Shown here: one piece after another, positions 11,427 through 26,608 of the stretch
Numbering within the stretch: position 1 is the stretch's first letter
Layout of the letters: every line of letters begins with the position of its first letter
NCBI RefSeq assembly: GCF_000150275.1
Contig: NW_002060951.1
Span: forward strand, 191,329 to 255,328
Origin: Trichoplax adhaerens
Taxonomy: Eukaryota > Placozoa > Uniplacotomia > Trichoplacea > Trichoplacidae
Length of the DNA: 64,000 nucleotides
Reading direction: 5' to 3'
Position numbers and translations under genes: made by a program
The notes under the pieces: model-generated
Seen by the model: only the letters and a program-made list of their open reading frames with translations
Database searches by the model: none
What the model was told of the DNA's origin: nothing

Positions 11427-14400
11427 CTTTATGTTCAATCGACTTACAACTAGAATGATGAGCTGTAATTACTGTATAAATTAGTATATCAAAAAGTACT
11501 CTAAATCAAGGGATTTTGAAATCGAAAAGAGTTAATCCAAGTGAAAAGCAGGAAGTTAAATCTGAGGGTGTTCTTTTCAATATTTAAAAATATCAGCGGG
11601 ACAATAACCTAGTTATTGAAAAATAAAAAAAAATTGATATCAACATCTTGTCAATGAAGCATTTTTCCCCTATTCTTTCATGGCAAATAAAATATAAAAT
11701 ATTTTCATTCCATTCACAATATCATTGTGTGTTTGCGCAGTAACTACATTTTTGGGTGTCTACTTGTAACTAATACCGTAGTAATTTATGCTCTTATACA
11801 GAGTTAGAAGTCAATTCATTATATTATATCAGGATAAAACCATTAGTAAATAGACTAGGTCGAATATTCGCCTAGCCTATATTGCTCTACATGCCTGTAT
11901 TACTTTTGAGAAGAATAGACGGCAAATGTCAGACGCAGTTAATACCATTTAAAATGCTATCGATCAAAGTCATGAAAATTATTCACACATCGCACCGACT
12001 ATAACTAGAAATACAGTATACTATTGACGATTATAAAAGAAAAATTATAACTTGATTAAAGTACAAACTAATTATTTAGTTTTCAGATATCAAGTTTACA
12101 CGTAATACTAGACAAATCGATTGTTTCAAATAGAATTGTAAATGCCTGATTATCGTCATAGCACTGTATTGTATTTACAAAGTCTAATATCTGTTGAACG
12201 ATGAAAATTCGTTTTACATTTTAAGTAATTACAGTAATATTGCAGCGTAATGTATCCGAAATGCGCGTCAACATATATATGATGTCATGGTAATGATAGC
12301 TGATTAAATAACTTATTAAATCTGTATTGATACTCAGTTCAGTAATAAATAGCAGAGGAGTTTATAAGATGGATAAATTAATAATTTATGTGCTCCATGT
12401 TGAATTTTCAGTAAATGTTTCAAATAGGCATGAAAAAATTATAGGAATATAGCAATTAATCTATACAAATTTTTCATTATAATTGAAATTTACACACAGG
12501 AGGATTATATAAATAAATATACTAATGTTATTAGAATAAAAATATTATTTGAGTAAAATTTCTTTAAGACGGTAAAATAAACGTTGGAAAAATTGGGGGA
12601 ATATTATAGGTTAAATAAAATCCTATATTATACTGCTACAAGTTTATAATAATGAGTAAGAGAGCCTTTGAACTATAGTAATTAGCTAGCATGAATTTTC
12701 CTCTAAAGTTGAGAACAGAAGGAGGATTATACAAGAAAACAATAAGGCAAATCAAATCCTATTTAAGGTATGTAACAAATATGTAGCAGACGTGAGAAAA
12801 TTATTAAAGTCGAAATACCGTCATTAATTCAAGCAGATTTCCAGTAACACAATTAATTGACGTAGAAAGATTTAGGGATACAGTAAGCTCAACCTAATCA
12901 TATTCATAATATACCAGTCGGCAATAATGATACCATATTAATGACATCCGATTTAATGGTCTATTTTAACTCTTGTAGAATTTGTGTTCAAGTAATAAAT
13001 AGATAAGAAAGTACTACTCCAATACTGCAAAATGAAATCAAAAATTACTTAATTTATAAAAATTATAAATTGTGATTGAATCTAATTTCAAAAGTGTATA
13101 ATCATGATCGTTCAAATACGGCTACAGTATGTTATTTCTCACTCAGAATACGTTTCTTAAAATATAATAAAATGCGTATATTATATACAAGCTATTTACA
13201 TATATTTATTATAATTAAATGACACTAATACTTACCGTAGGTAAAATGTCCTGTCTTCAATAACTAATAATTAAGAAGAAAATTATGCTATACTATTTCT
13301 GGTATAAATAGACTAATCCTATAATACTAACGTTTTTCCATTACTGTGTATCTATGGATTTTGTAGGATATTGTATCAATGTAATGTCAGCATTTTATGA
13401 TCTATTGCGCTATACAATAATAATATTACTTGCAAGTACTTTATCTAAATTATACATAACAGTCGAAGAGGAGAATGTAGTATGTAAGGCTATAAACTGA
13501 GACATAATTATTGTTAGCACAACTTGAAACTTTTACACACCTATAAACGATGCTGTTACGAAGGACAGCTCTCCTAATAAAACACAGGATTAGAGAAATT
13601 CTGAGTTGTTTTCTCGCTACCCTAACAGTAATTCTGCATTTAGCGATTATTAATCTACTCAATTCTGAATGGTTAATCTATTTCAAAGCCATGGTCTACT
13701 GCATGATTGATTTTTATTAGCAGTACATAATATCTGCAATTATATTACTAAATAACTTACGTCACTTATGTATTTATCCAAAATTTACTATCAAGACATT
13801 AAGACTGGGTGCGCCTTCAAAGCTATAATAAACTAATTATTTTTCTTTTCTTACAGCTAAAATTAGTCGTATTTAGAAGACTGCAAGTTTCGTCATTCTC
13901 ATGATATGTCTCTGCAATTTCTTTAAATGATAAAATGGGAAGAATAAAATAAAATAATTCCCTTAATAACGACTGAAATAGTCAGCAAAATATCGTAATA
14001 ATAACATATTGGCAAGGTCTAAAAAATTTTATATTATTTAAATTCTTCGATAATTGTACCGTAACTAACTTTGTTCCTTTAAGTATCTTGCGAAAATTAG
14101 CTATGTTATTTTATTCACAAAACTATACACATAAAGCCAAGCAGGTGTTATTTTTAATATTAAGGGTCATTAAATGAATAATTAAACTATTCTACTAGCA
14201 AATGCTCTAAAGTGAATAGAATATGAGACTATACACGAATTATAATGACAACTGACATCATAGTCTTTATTCCAATAAAATAGACATCCTTACTACCTAA
14301 ATTTAATCGTCAATGATGTTATTTTGATATGATATTTCTATTTTATTATGCCAATCAGTGTCATCTGTGATATTTATTTTTAGTTTTGTTTTCAACTTTC

Positions 14401-17400
14401 ACCTAGCTACGATATTGATGAATGACTCGAATTTTTGAGCGATAAACTCTAATTTCAGATAGAATATCATTTTATAATTGCCTCAAAAGAGAATTGTTTA
14501 TAAAAATCGTATTAAAGTAAAAATATTGTCAACTCCTAAAATGACAGCTATAAATCCTAAAATGCTCATAATATTAAGTTTAATAGCGATTGTGAAAGTT
14601 TATTTTATTCATTGGTCTGATTTCCTTCTTAATTAACATATAAAAAGAATTAAAATAACCGTTTCTGTAGGTATTCTAGATTTAGGAGAAAATTTCTAAT
14701 CCTTCGAAAATGAAAGCTGAATGCTAAGAAATCAGCTTAATAAATTTGATTTTAATTATGAAACTTCAATCTAATATGTCCATTACAGTTCTGTAATTGT
14801 AAAGTAGTAAAGTGAGATCGTTAAATCGATTTTACTCGTATTTTAGATTATTAAACAGAAATAATTCTGTCCCGATAGGCAAAGCTAAAAGTAAATAGCT
14901 ATTTAATTAAATTCAAATTGGTTACAGGGCTTCATTCAATATGCTGCCTTGTTTTTCTTTCCAATTCCATAATACAAAAGAGTAACATAAGATTGACGCT
15001 ATCGTGCATAACTGTGCTATTCACTGTGTCTGAATGATTTGGCTACCAAGATATACGATAAAAATCTTTCATTCCAAACGAAAAGTATTTTTAAAATAGT
15101 ACAGCAATAGTCTAATTATGTAGAAAATTTCCGTAGTGAATGCTGTTGACAGATAAAAATAATATCAAATTATTTCACATACAATTTCTAACTAGTTCAA
15201 TTAATACTATAGGGTAATTCAGTCTATTACTTGGTAATAACTCTACGCATGAAATTTTCTTTGATAATGAATTAATAATTATTGTAATTTAGTTCCTCTT
15301 AACATTTACTGTTTTCGGATATCATAAAGAACGAATTAATATTCAGTGGCTGCTGCAAATAGTTATCCAACAACAATCTTAACTGAAGCAAATTACAGTT
15401 TTACATAACAATCCAATATCAATGTTTAATGTAATAGTCCGACCTTAACCTTACCCAATACTAAATTAAGCGTTATTATCTTCATACTAATGAAATTTTT
15501 AAAGATTTCTCTTAAGCATTGCAAGCGGATATGTTATCTGGCTTAATTAATCTTACCGGAAAATAAAGATATTTCATTATCCCTATCCTAATTATTTTGG
15601 ACAATATAATTATGGATGTAAATGGTTTGGACTTTATTCTTTGATTTTAAAATCTTTAGACTTATATTATTGTTATAGGAATAGGCTATTACGCTTTCGT
15701 GAATTATTTTAGGTTAATATGGAATATAAAATGAGCAGTTTGAACTTGAAAAATTTTCTTGGTACATGATAGAGCTGCGTAGAACCACAGTCTTATTACG
15801 TCTATGCAAAACTACAGAGTAGTTTATAAACTAAAGGGTATGCTTAGGAAGATCAAGAAATATTATCGCCATCGAGTTCTTGCAACTATATGAAACCAAT
15901 CACAGCTTCTATGATCGGATATTGAATTTTTACGAATTAATAATGTTATCATCTTACTTTTTAGCTATATAAATAATGGTCACCTTACAGAATTAGACTG
16001 ACAAATTTTAAAGAATTTATACCACGATTGTTAGTTACACCACCAACATGATACAAAACAGATAGCTAGCTTAAAAATTTAGAACTTAATGAAGGGTAAT
16101 ACGTGTGCATTGTACAGTATACTGTTCCGACTATGAAATATAGTGACGAGCTTACAAAATCGGACGGTGAAATTTTCTGGAGTAAACAGTATTATCGTTG
16201 ATGTATTAGACTAGGCAAATCTAATAAGTATCGTATAAAATCAGAGCGCGAACTTCAAGTGCTCGGAGAACAATAAGCCGCAATATTATATCCATACAGA
16301 ATTAATAGTTAGTTCATAAATTAGAAAGACAGTGAATTTTAAGGATCGACAGTGCTAGTCTTGCACATTATGGTCATATACTCCCAGAAATCAATAAATG
16401 AGAGTTAGATAGAGATGTTTAAGACTAATGATTATTTTTTTAAATTCATATGGTACGGTATGAGATTTAAGGAATAAAGCTACTATTTCTGCGATGCTGT
16501 AACTACGTAACGTCAATAACTAGCTAACAAAATCAAAAGTGAAGAATTTTAATGGATTAAAGGACTCGAATACTATTACGGCAACTATGTACGAGTCGTA
16601 AAATCTACTGACAGCTTATAAGATCAATTAGTTATCACTTAATCACTGATAAACCTGCTATTACATTTCAATATAGAGAAAGGCATTTTAGGACGTATAA
16701 ATTCATTCTGAATGTATACAAACTAGCGTAAGGACATGAAAGAGACTATACCCATCAGTTGTATGTCCAACTTCTAAATGTGAATCTGAACGATTTTCAA
16801 AGTAGTGTACCGGGGTAGACTGAATTTATTAATTTATTTGTATCCCATGTGTACATAATTTATTACTTCTTTGATTGTGATGATCCATAATATTGGATGC
16901 CGTTATTTTAATATCATACTTCACTTTCCTAAATTCCAAGTAGTCTATCTGCTTTGATTAGTTAATTTAAGTATTAAGGCATTCAGAGAAGCAAAATAAA
17001 CAGCAGAGAATAGAATAAACTATAGCACTGTCTGTATTATGTTTAAATGGCTAAAAATTATCACTAGCAATGCTATTAATTTCGATCAGCTACCTAAGAT
17101 GTAATTAATAGCTGAGTGAATTACGTGCAAATCAACCTCATCAAGGTTATGAATAGAAATTAATCATTTTTTTAATTTATAATTTATAATATTTTCATGT
17201 AATTGAGTAATAAATATATTGTAGTAAAAAGTAATTGATCAATTTTCTTCAATCATATTATGATAAAGAAATAAAGCCTGAACCGGTACTAGAAAAATTC
17301 AGAATATGCTTTATCAAATGAATATAATATGTTATGTATACTGTATATGTCATAAAACATTTTAACTCCATGATTGTTTAGCAGTTTCAGTTGATTTTGT

Positions 17401-17534
17401 GTCATTTCAAATTCTGGATAAGTTAAGAGTATTAGTAGGTACTGGATTCTTGGTTCCCCACTAGACTTTCTAGGAAAATTACTTGAATAAAATCTTGTAA
17501 GTCCATCTCCTGGGACATCTAATTCAATAAATAG
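11427..17534. other. Long region without a recognised gene
   Basis: About 6 kb of AT-rich sequence upstream of the PHF24-like gene. Open frames are short (for example 70 codons at 13450-13662) and match no family I know. Its promoter is presumably at the left end. I see nothing else that I can support. Confidence 0.45.
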
Positions 17535-17621
17535 CACTAAGGTACGAAATTGAAAAGATGTCTGCTACAGTGAGTTACTACTTAATAAAGCAGACACTAT
17601 CATAAATTTCGTACTTTAGTG
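17535..17621. repeat. 87-bp near-palindromic element
   Basis: The ends are inverted copies: CACTAAGGTACGAAATT at the left and AATTTCGTACTTTAGTG at the right. A further paired block, GTCTGCT / AGCAGAC, surrounds a central loop of about 20 bases. It resembles a small foldback MITE. No copy elsewhere in the window was noticed. Confidence 0.7.
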
Positions 17622-18404
17622 TTATAATTTGATAAATTATATAAATGATATTACAACATTTATGATTTAATATGATGGTATTTGACCAAGTAAACATGCC
17701 TGTTGTCAAATCTAAGTTTATAAATGGGTATATCTTATGCTTTATTTATGCCACGTACCGGCTATCTAAATAATAGCACTTGTGATACGGATACTTCGAA
17801 ATGAAATAATTAAGAGAAGTAATAGCTTTTCATTTTTAATCACATCGTATCATAATTATAATAAGTCTGCTAGCGAATTCATGATTGTCTAAAAAACACC
17901 AAGAGCAATTCTAAACAATGAAATAGTAGATTACGCATAAGGTATATTAGCTAGGCGTTTCTAAATAAGCCTATAACGTTTACCTTGTAATCAAGATAAC
18001 GTTATCAAAATCGATGAGTTTATACATTTTATTAATGAAGATATAATGCTAATATCACGAAAAATCTGACAATGTAATTTCACATTACGATAATAATTTA
18101 CCCAATATTATTTCACCCTTGAAATCATACGTGTAAAAGTATATGATTGTGCTCTGTATAAGTAATTCTAGCTTGAATAAAATATTTGCAATACTATAAA
18201 TGTATATAATCCTTTAATATGCTAAATGTGCTGGTATAATTTGAAAGCCTTTTTTTCTCGTAAAGTATCATAAGGTAATCGAATAATATGAGATATATTG
18301 CATTATTACATAGTACATTATTAATTTAATCTACGAAATCTCAGTTTAAATTTCGCATCGATTCCTCTACTTATTTTCAGATAGTTAGCATTTAAATATA
18401 TAGT

Positions 18405-19034
18405 TGTGACAGTGTTATATACTGTATTAGAGTAGAAATATCTATGTTAGGATAATTCTGTTAGCCTATCCTTATTTACTTAACTTTTAATTTGGATATA
18501 CTGTGTTTTTATATAGCACTGACTTTTTATGACAGTGACACATATACACATACTGAAATTAATAGTTATAATAGGGAATGCAAATCATCTACTTACAGTT
18601 CGAATCATTGTGATTGTAATTTACTTATGGTAGATTGTAAATTATCATGGAAATGTTCCGTGATAGGACATATCGTAATCTGCCTATTCTGTATTAGTTA
18701 TCAGATATCTATTTTCTTAATTACTGTTGTCTGCATTAAGGGAGCAGTAGCTAAAATTAATATCTAATTCAGTGAATGATTCCAAAGTTAATCGTACTAA
18801 CTATGACTCATGAACTATTGAGGAAGAGTATATAAATGCAGTATATCATGTAATAAAGTCGATTCTTAAATTTGGTGCTTAACCTTAAATTCGAGGCGTC
18901 TAAGTCTTTGTGTAGTCTGCTAGTAAAGCAAAAGTGTTTCTGATAGAGCAGATATCGTTCCTTGATACGTGGTTCAAGGAATTGACTTATTGATCGTACA
19001 TTACGTTATCTTGCTGCAGAGCTGTTTTGTGACA
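18405..19034 (+). mobile_element. Solo LTR, family 1, copy B (630 bp)
   Basis: Begins TGTGACAG and ends TTTGTGACA, with a perfect 5-bp target duplication ATAGT (18400-18404 and 19035-19039). It is exactly the same length as the inverted copy at 2784-3413. A TATA-type GTATATAAATG (about 18829) is followed about 20 bases on by AATAAAG. No internal retrotransposon region is present, so it is a recombined solo LTR. Confidence 0.87.
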
Positions 19035-19039
19035 ATAGT

Positions 19040-22000
19040 CAACCATTTAAATTCATAGCCACTATTCTTCTATCACAACAGTTAACTATTATCCGTCATT
19101 TGACTGTTTGTTAACTCTGGCATCCACCCATGAAAGTCAAACGAACTCGTAAATATCACTAAATCGAATTTCACTTCAGATTTTAACAACGATTAGGAAT
19201 CATTATTGCAACTATGTGATTTTTATTATCATTAACAGAAGCTTTCAACTTTAATTATAGTTATGATACTCGTATTGATTGTCACTAATAATTTCTTGAA
19301 GTATCTCGAAAAAATCTATGCTATAATAAATAAAGTACTATCTACCAACATAGGCTTAGGCGAAGACATAAATAAATTCTCCAAAAATACCTAAACTATA
19401 TAGCAACTATTATACTATCCAAACAAAGACTCACTGTATCTTTTATGCTGGAATAGTTTATGATAGCAGGCCTTCCATATAATGTGATTTGGTTATTTCT
19501 CATGTCTTATGCCTCGCTCTATCATATTGCTCATTGACTATTTCAATGAATGACTGATACAATAAATAACGTACAAATACCGGATATGCGGCATATAGCT
19601 GCGAGGGCAATTTCGGCCGCGGAAACATACTTGAAATAGTTGATTTAAAAGTAGCAGTTAACGGCATTGTCTCCTACTTTGCCCAACAATAGAGGTATTT
19701 TAAATTTTTGGTAAGATAATATTTGGTAAACGTTAGGAAAAATCTTAGATATAATATATTAGCTATATCGGTTCAACAGATTTCTAAAGCTATTATGACC
19801 TTGTCGAATAAGTGATATTTATTACTGCACTTTTAATTTTACCGGTATCTTAGCTAGGATGTAAGGGTAACCGAATTATAATAAAATCTAATTAGTTCAA
19901 TGAATGTATATCTTGTTATTACCAATGATGATGAAGTTATCGTAGAAATTTAATTTGATAACTCTAAATTGGAATGCTATTTTGGGTTGTCATCTTACAG
20001 AAAATAACTAGAAATTTGATAACTCTATCTAATATGTTATATCAGAAGGTATATTTAATGCTTATTGCTAGTCTAAACTTACCTTCAGAATAGTAAATAA
20101 TCAACTGGAAATATTGTAAATCATTGCTATTGCTAAATTACTAACAGCAACATTTTTAACGACTTTTCTTGTAATAAGAATAAAACTGTATGATAAAGCG
20201 AGACTTATTTAGAGATTACAAAGAATTGAAAATTTAATAAGCTGACTGAGGAATCAGGTTATTTTTAACATATTTCTATTTCTTTTCTAACAGTAGATAA
20301 AATTTGACAGCGCCACTATATTTGAGCAATATTGCATTTACGTATAAACATGTAAATATACAAATATTACATTTAAGGAAACTTAAAACCAATGAGGAGA
20401 ATATATTCACAGCTCAAATACAACGTTAATAAAACTTCAGTAATAATTGACCTATGCCGCTCGGGAAAATGTTGTATGATTAAATGTTTGGTTGCTATGT
20501 ACAAATTGAACATAACTAATTAATTAATCCTACCTTCGCTAGGTCTTAGTATTTGTATGACCTGTATAAAATGTGTCTGAATGTAATTGGAATAGTGATC
20601 TTTCAACCAGTATCATCGGTTTTTTAACTAGAATTGTGTAAATTTTGTTGTAGATATCAAATTGAAAAATGGTCATGATAAACAACCTCTGATAGGGCAA
20701 ATAGTCGTCATACGATGTCAAATGTATGTGGAAATAATGAATAAAAATCGTGAAAAGCAGTTTTAAGAGATTTTCATTAAAAATAGTCTGATAGTTTTTT
20801 GAAATCAAAAAAGTAACTAACATTTTTAAGTGCTACAATAATTGTAAGTAAAGATAAAATTAATCTATCCCATTTCGTGTATGGAAGTAGATAAAACGAT
20901 AATAATGGCGATGTTCGACGCTAGTAGAACAAAAATTATTCCGATAGTCGAATATGAGTATTTGCGTATAGTAATTTATTAATCGTATCAGCATGCAAAT
21001 TTTATATTATCAAATACCTTTTTGACGTGGGAAACATACGCGAGAAAAGTGTATAACGTCTCGTGTGTTATTAGTATCCATAAAATGTGATATAATTCAA
21101 TTTTTCATTAAATAGCCACGATCAAATTAGCTTACGAGTATAGCAGATGGAAATGATTTTCTATTTAAAGTATGCTTTATAGCAATATGAGTACTACAGT
21201 ATTTTCATCTAAAGCATGGACGTTAGGCTGCCGTTCACTTTGTTACGCATTTATAAACTACCAAGGTACCGGTACATTATATGATGTATCATGTATGAAA
21301 ACCTCCATTTCAGTTAGGGAAATAAAGTCAGCTTAGAATTTTCGTTACCAAAATCAAAACTTACAAAGTTGAACTCTTTGACAAATTTAGTGAATTAAAT
21401 ATGTGTTTTGATAATATTTTATATTATTGAGCTTACCACTTTTGAAGTTTTCTCCTTTATATGAGGTATTCGACTTGAAATAGAAAGAAAATTTAAAATT
21501 CTAATACGGTAATGATTTAATCAGATTTTATTTCTTGAATTTTTATTTATCTTTTTAACCACCAAATAGAAATTGGAATAAAATGAAGAATGATAGCCAC
21601 AAAACTCCACTCGGGCTATGTCAATATATCGGATACCCTTTAGGCTATCATAGTTAGCAAAGTAGAAAAGTGGCAAATAGAATCGTCAATACAACGTATT
21701 AGGATGCCTAAGATGACATAATATTAAAGTATGTAATCAATAACATAAAAGCAAGGAGTTTTTTTCGCCTTTAATCAATTGAATAAACTGAAAAACAAAT
21801 AGCGCTACCTAGATTATAATGTAGCAAGTAGACGCTGAATCTACGTATCATGGATGAAGATATACAATGTTTTGTATTGATCAGCATCTACAACTACTGT
21901 AAAGACTAGAATAGCTAATAGATTGTTGGTATACCTTTTTGAAATCGAATTGTACTACAGTATAGGGACTGAACGGATTGCCTATGGCTATAGCATGTAG

Positions 22001-25000
22001 AGTAATAGTAAAGGAAAAAGAAAGGAAGGGAGGGAGGGAGGGATAAACGGGCGAAGACAAATAAAAAATGCTGTAGTATTAAACGATGAAATAAAGTTTA
22101 TTTTTGCTATTTATTAGGGTTTTTATTTTAAGTGACTGTAAATTTGTGAAGATGTCTCATCCCAAGTATATTTCTACTGTTAATTGTACATAAGTTTTTA
22201 GGAAGTATGAAATCTAATTTATTACGCTATATTTTACTTACCAATAGATGACATGGCTAGCAAAAAAAGGTCTGATGGGAAATGTACCCCTAGCTAACAC
22301 TCCGCGTTTTTCAACAAGCAAACTACACTGCTATTGTTTCAGAAAAGAAACGATTAATTAACGCTAGCAGTCAATTACCTTATTTGCTGTCTGTTGTTAT
22401 TTTAGGCAGCATCGATGGCTCATGAAACAATATACACAAGGTAGAATCAAGTAACTGATCTTTATTGTATAGTAGGCATTGATGGTGTCTCAGTATCGTA
22501 ATATCAATGACTTGTATGTGTATTGTTAGCTTAGTAGCAGAGGCTACAGGGCAGTTCCATTCAGTAGATACTAGGGAAGATATAAATGGAACATAAATGG
22601 TATTGTTACTTAGAAAGTAGAAATGGAAGAGAATAATTGCCTTGATGTTATGTTTTCTTCGCTGAAGGCAATATTTTAATTTTCGAATACATGATGTTTT
22701 AAATACCTTAACGTAACAGAAGAATAATAGTAAGAAATGGAGAAAAGCTGTGAAAAATTGCCTTTACCTAACTTCAATTGTTCATATCTTAATGAAGAGA
22801 ACTATAGAAATAAAATCTTGCATAATACTTACAAACTATTTTGCTTGAAAGGTTGAATCAAATCTATAACAATAGTTATTCTTTAGTTTGCAAATACAAG
22901 TCCTGTGATGTGGGGTCTGTTTCTATTTACCTCTATTTCTTTATTCTTCATATTTTTTTCTTTACTTTTTAAATTTTTTCTAAAAGGAGACTTAGCCTAA
23001 AAGTGAACGTTGATCAATGAGTTCTGACTGATTTTATAAAATCTATTAGTCTAAAATTACTATTGTTTTTTTCAGTAGATTGCATGCCTCTATCAAATTT
23101 ATTTTAAACATTATTACACCAATTCTATTACAAGAAACGTACATATAAAATGCTGGAATATTTATTAATTCTATCATTACTAATTAATCACTTATGATGT
23201 AGCAGTCTAGTACTGTGATGCTAATAAAATGAAGATAATCTGCCAATGCACAGCATATAGCATCATGTTCACATGCTATATATATTTATATTTATTAACA
23301 TACTGTATATGTATATGTAGTTCTTTCCTTGCAACTTATCTATCTATAGATCAGTTCATTAATATCTAATAAGCAGTTGGTAATGTCACCCATAATTTAT
23401 ATTCTTATTATTATTTTATTGCATTTTTCGGTAATCACAAAAGATCCTTACAATAAAGATATATATGTTACGGCGAATGTCATGCTGAAATGCCAATGAG
23501 TTAGCGAATGTATGTAATCTGATCAACATTATTGCAGTTACTTGCTACTTTCTTACGCATAGAAATAGCTTAATTAATGATCTCTCATAAGCTGGACTCT
23601 ACCACTAGATAATTCTTAATCGAACCCACTTAGACATACATATTAATCTTATGCCTAAACTAGTATATTGTAAATCTATGCGGCTTTTTGATAATTTTTT
23701 TAAGGTTAAATAAAGATTTATAGTAATTAAACTTGCAGATGGCACCTAGTATTATTTTAAAGGTGCCAGGGAGGTTTGCAGTAGGTCGTTATTATAAGTC
23801 TTATAGTAACACGTCTGTTGCTATAGTAAATTTATCTCCATTAGCTGTTCTTTTAGTATGGTGTTGTATAGGAGGCCGCCTTCGGGTATTTTTAATGTAC
23901 TATCATATGACAGATCACCAAGCTATCTGTTATCTACGGTAAGCTTGATCCAAAATAGTAAATAAAATTCTGTGAAATGTTATAGTCATCAATTTAATAA
24001 CACGGTATCACTACTCAAATGTGATTCGCGATATGCTAATTCAAACTGTCTGAAAGTCTGTAAAGTTTATTGTGCAATATGAAATTTTAACGATTGGTTG
24101 TCTCTGTTAACGATCATCCTATTATCTTCCGTTATGTTTCAGCTTTTTGTACAAACTATTATTACCAACAGGCGTTGCCACTCACTAGAGAATCCCGCAA
24201 GAAGCATATACTTCGCCAAATTCAATACAACGCTCATGTACAATATACTACTATATTTATGTAAAATATGTGTTTCCTTTACTGTTATCCTGTACTTAAA
24301 TATTATCAGTCTACTCATATATTATACGAATATTTCAAGTACTAAGTCAACTGTTTACTCTACAATATATGCAGATAAGTTAGTATTTCTATTATTTATG
24401 CAAGAAGATTCGATACAAAAATAAATAATATTTATTTGCACAATAATGTTAAAGAAAAACATATAATTATAGATACATTGCATTAGGTTGATGAAACACA
24501 GGAATTCCAGTAACTTTTAGTTGATATTAATAAACAAGGCAGAACTGTTAATATTAGGTATTACTGTATACCAGTATATGGCTGTTCATATAAAATGTAT
24601 CATGACTATAGAATTAAATTAAAGCGCGTCGTCAACAGCAGTTATTATGTTTCGGAAAGTTTAGGGTCCGTCATATTTGCAATTACGCTACCAGAGTCAA
24701 ATTAGCAGAGAAGTAGAGTTTATTGGAATTAGTGAAAGAGGAAAACCGTGTGAGGTTACAGTGTGTACAATGAGGTAACTAGTCGAATAGCTATAGTAAT
24801 GTAGAATAGGTAAAGTGTGTAAGCTTACCGTGTAACCAGTACAACTAACTAACGAGATAGATGCAAGATTAGCGCTTTTATAATGTAAGAAGCACAGCAG
24901 GAGGAAATTATTCATAAAGCACGAATAACTATTAGGAACAGTTTAATTCTATATTAGGGTAGTAAGATACAATCAAGCTAGAGTATAAAAGATTTCCACA

Positions 25001-26155
25001 TTATGAATAGTTAAATTTATATTATATAAATAGGGAATTATGTTACAGTCTATACGGAAATTAACTTTACTAAGAACAGACTATACCGTATTTAGAAGTA
25101 TACACTACCGCAGTGATATATAGAGATAATCGTATACCGTATGTAGACAACGTAACATCAGGCAAATGGCTGATTAGCTCTCAATGATAATCATCTTAAT
25201 AACTTTGATCATGCTTGGATATTTTTACGGTCTGATTTTAACGTAAAAATAATAAATATTACCGTCTACAGTTGAATTAGATTATTCTTGGCTATATCTA
25301 ATATTTTATAACTTGCAGTCCGCAGCGCTAAGCAGTTCACTAGTAATATCACTTTATGATGTAGTTACAATCTCTTAATACTGCTAATCACGCTTGGATA
25401 TAGACATAAGCCAGCAGGTACTTTTACACTTAACAGACCAGAAATTACAGAGCAATTAGTATTGAATTTATTAAACAATTCAATGCACGAAGAATTTTTC
25501 AGTATTTCCTCACAATTTCCTAACTGAGACCGGCTAATAAATATGAAACAGTAAATGCAGTTCTCGAAATGTTTCCACTATTGATATAAATATACACGTA
25601 TGATGATCCACATGTACTCATATATATGATAAAATTAAGTACAGTAAATACGCTTATCTTTTATGACAGTCCAAATATGCCGTCTAGCTTATACTAGTAG
25701 TTTTAAAATAAATTTACATCATATTCTATCACTTTGAAATACCTAGTAAACATGGCTAGTAGTGTTCTAGTTAAAGTCTCATTTTGAATATCATATATCC
25801 ACTAGTGCTGTATGCACGTATATCAGCGTATACTAACTGTAGGGTTACTTTCGTTTATCCTCTAACAAAAATAAAAAAAATAGCATCTAATTCACTGTAT
25901 CTAAAGCTGCCAAGCTATGATGTACGCGTGAGATGCAAACAGATCAATTTTCATAGTATTTATTACCATACAAACAAAAGATTTGTCCAGTTATATATTA
26001 CTTTACAGGCGATACATTGTATCGGATTACTTTTAATATCATAATAATTCTTCATTTTATTGATACTAGTCATAACAAAATTTCTTTAACAATCTTTCCT
26101 TGCGTACAACTACCCTAACGCATGCAATAACGTTCTAGATTAAGAACCACGTTTA
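19040..26155. other. Long region without a recognised gene
   Basis: Seven kilobases of AT-rich sequence. The longest ORF (24098-24424, 108 codons) is hydrophobic and low in complexity and has no splice or family support. A purine tract with four GGG runs is at 22028-22042. No RNA gene is seen. Confidence 0.45.
22028..22042 (+). repeat. (GGGA)n tract, G-quadruplex-capable
   Basis: Four GGG runs separated by single A bases lie inside a longer purine tract starting near 22010. It is conspicuous because the surroundings are about two-thirds AT. Confidence 0.7.
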
Positions 26156-26160
26156 CTGTT

Positions 26161-26603
26161 AGTCACAAACCAGCTTCGTGACAAGAATAACGTAAAACAA
26201 ATCTCTAAATTACTATAGTCTTCCGGAATTCAGTATCCCTTAACTACCTCACAAGAATTTAGACGCCTTTGATTCTACGTTAAACTCAACTAGACAATTG
26301 AGAACTGCTTTATTTAAATATCTGACGGGCTTATATACCCTTCTACAGCAGCTAACATTCACAAGTCATCTTATAAAAATACTTGGGTGAGAACATCTAC
26401 TAACTAGTTTTTCACAGTCGGACTACAATATGTCCATTTACAGAATCATTTCAGTACACATTACAGCACAGCATTAAATTTACTGTAACACATTTATAAT
26501 TAGAGTAATTCCTATTGTAAGTAACTAGTTGTAATATAATATCACTATATTATATTAACCAAATTTAGATAGCTATTTCTTCACGGTAGTTCGTACCGTG
26601 ACA
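26161..26603 (-). mobile_element. Solo LTR, family 2, copy B (443 bp)
   Basis: Inverted copy of the 441-442-bp LTRs at 5304 and 31359. It is flanked by a perfect 5-bp duplication CTGTT (26156-26160 and 26604-26608). Its first base is A where T is expected, so the terminal dinucleotide is mutated at this end. TATA and AATAAA-like boxes are present on the minus strand. Confidence 0.87.
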
Positions 26604-26608
26604 CTGTT

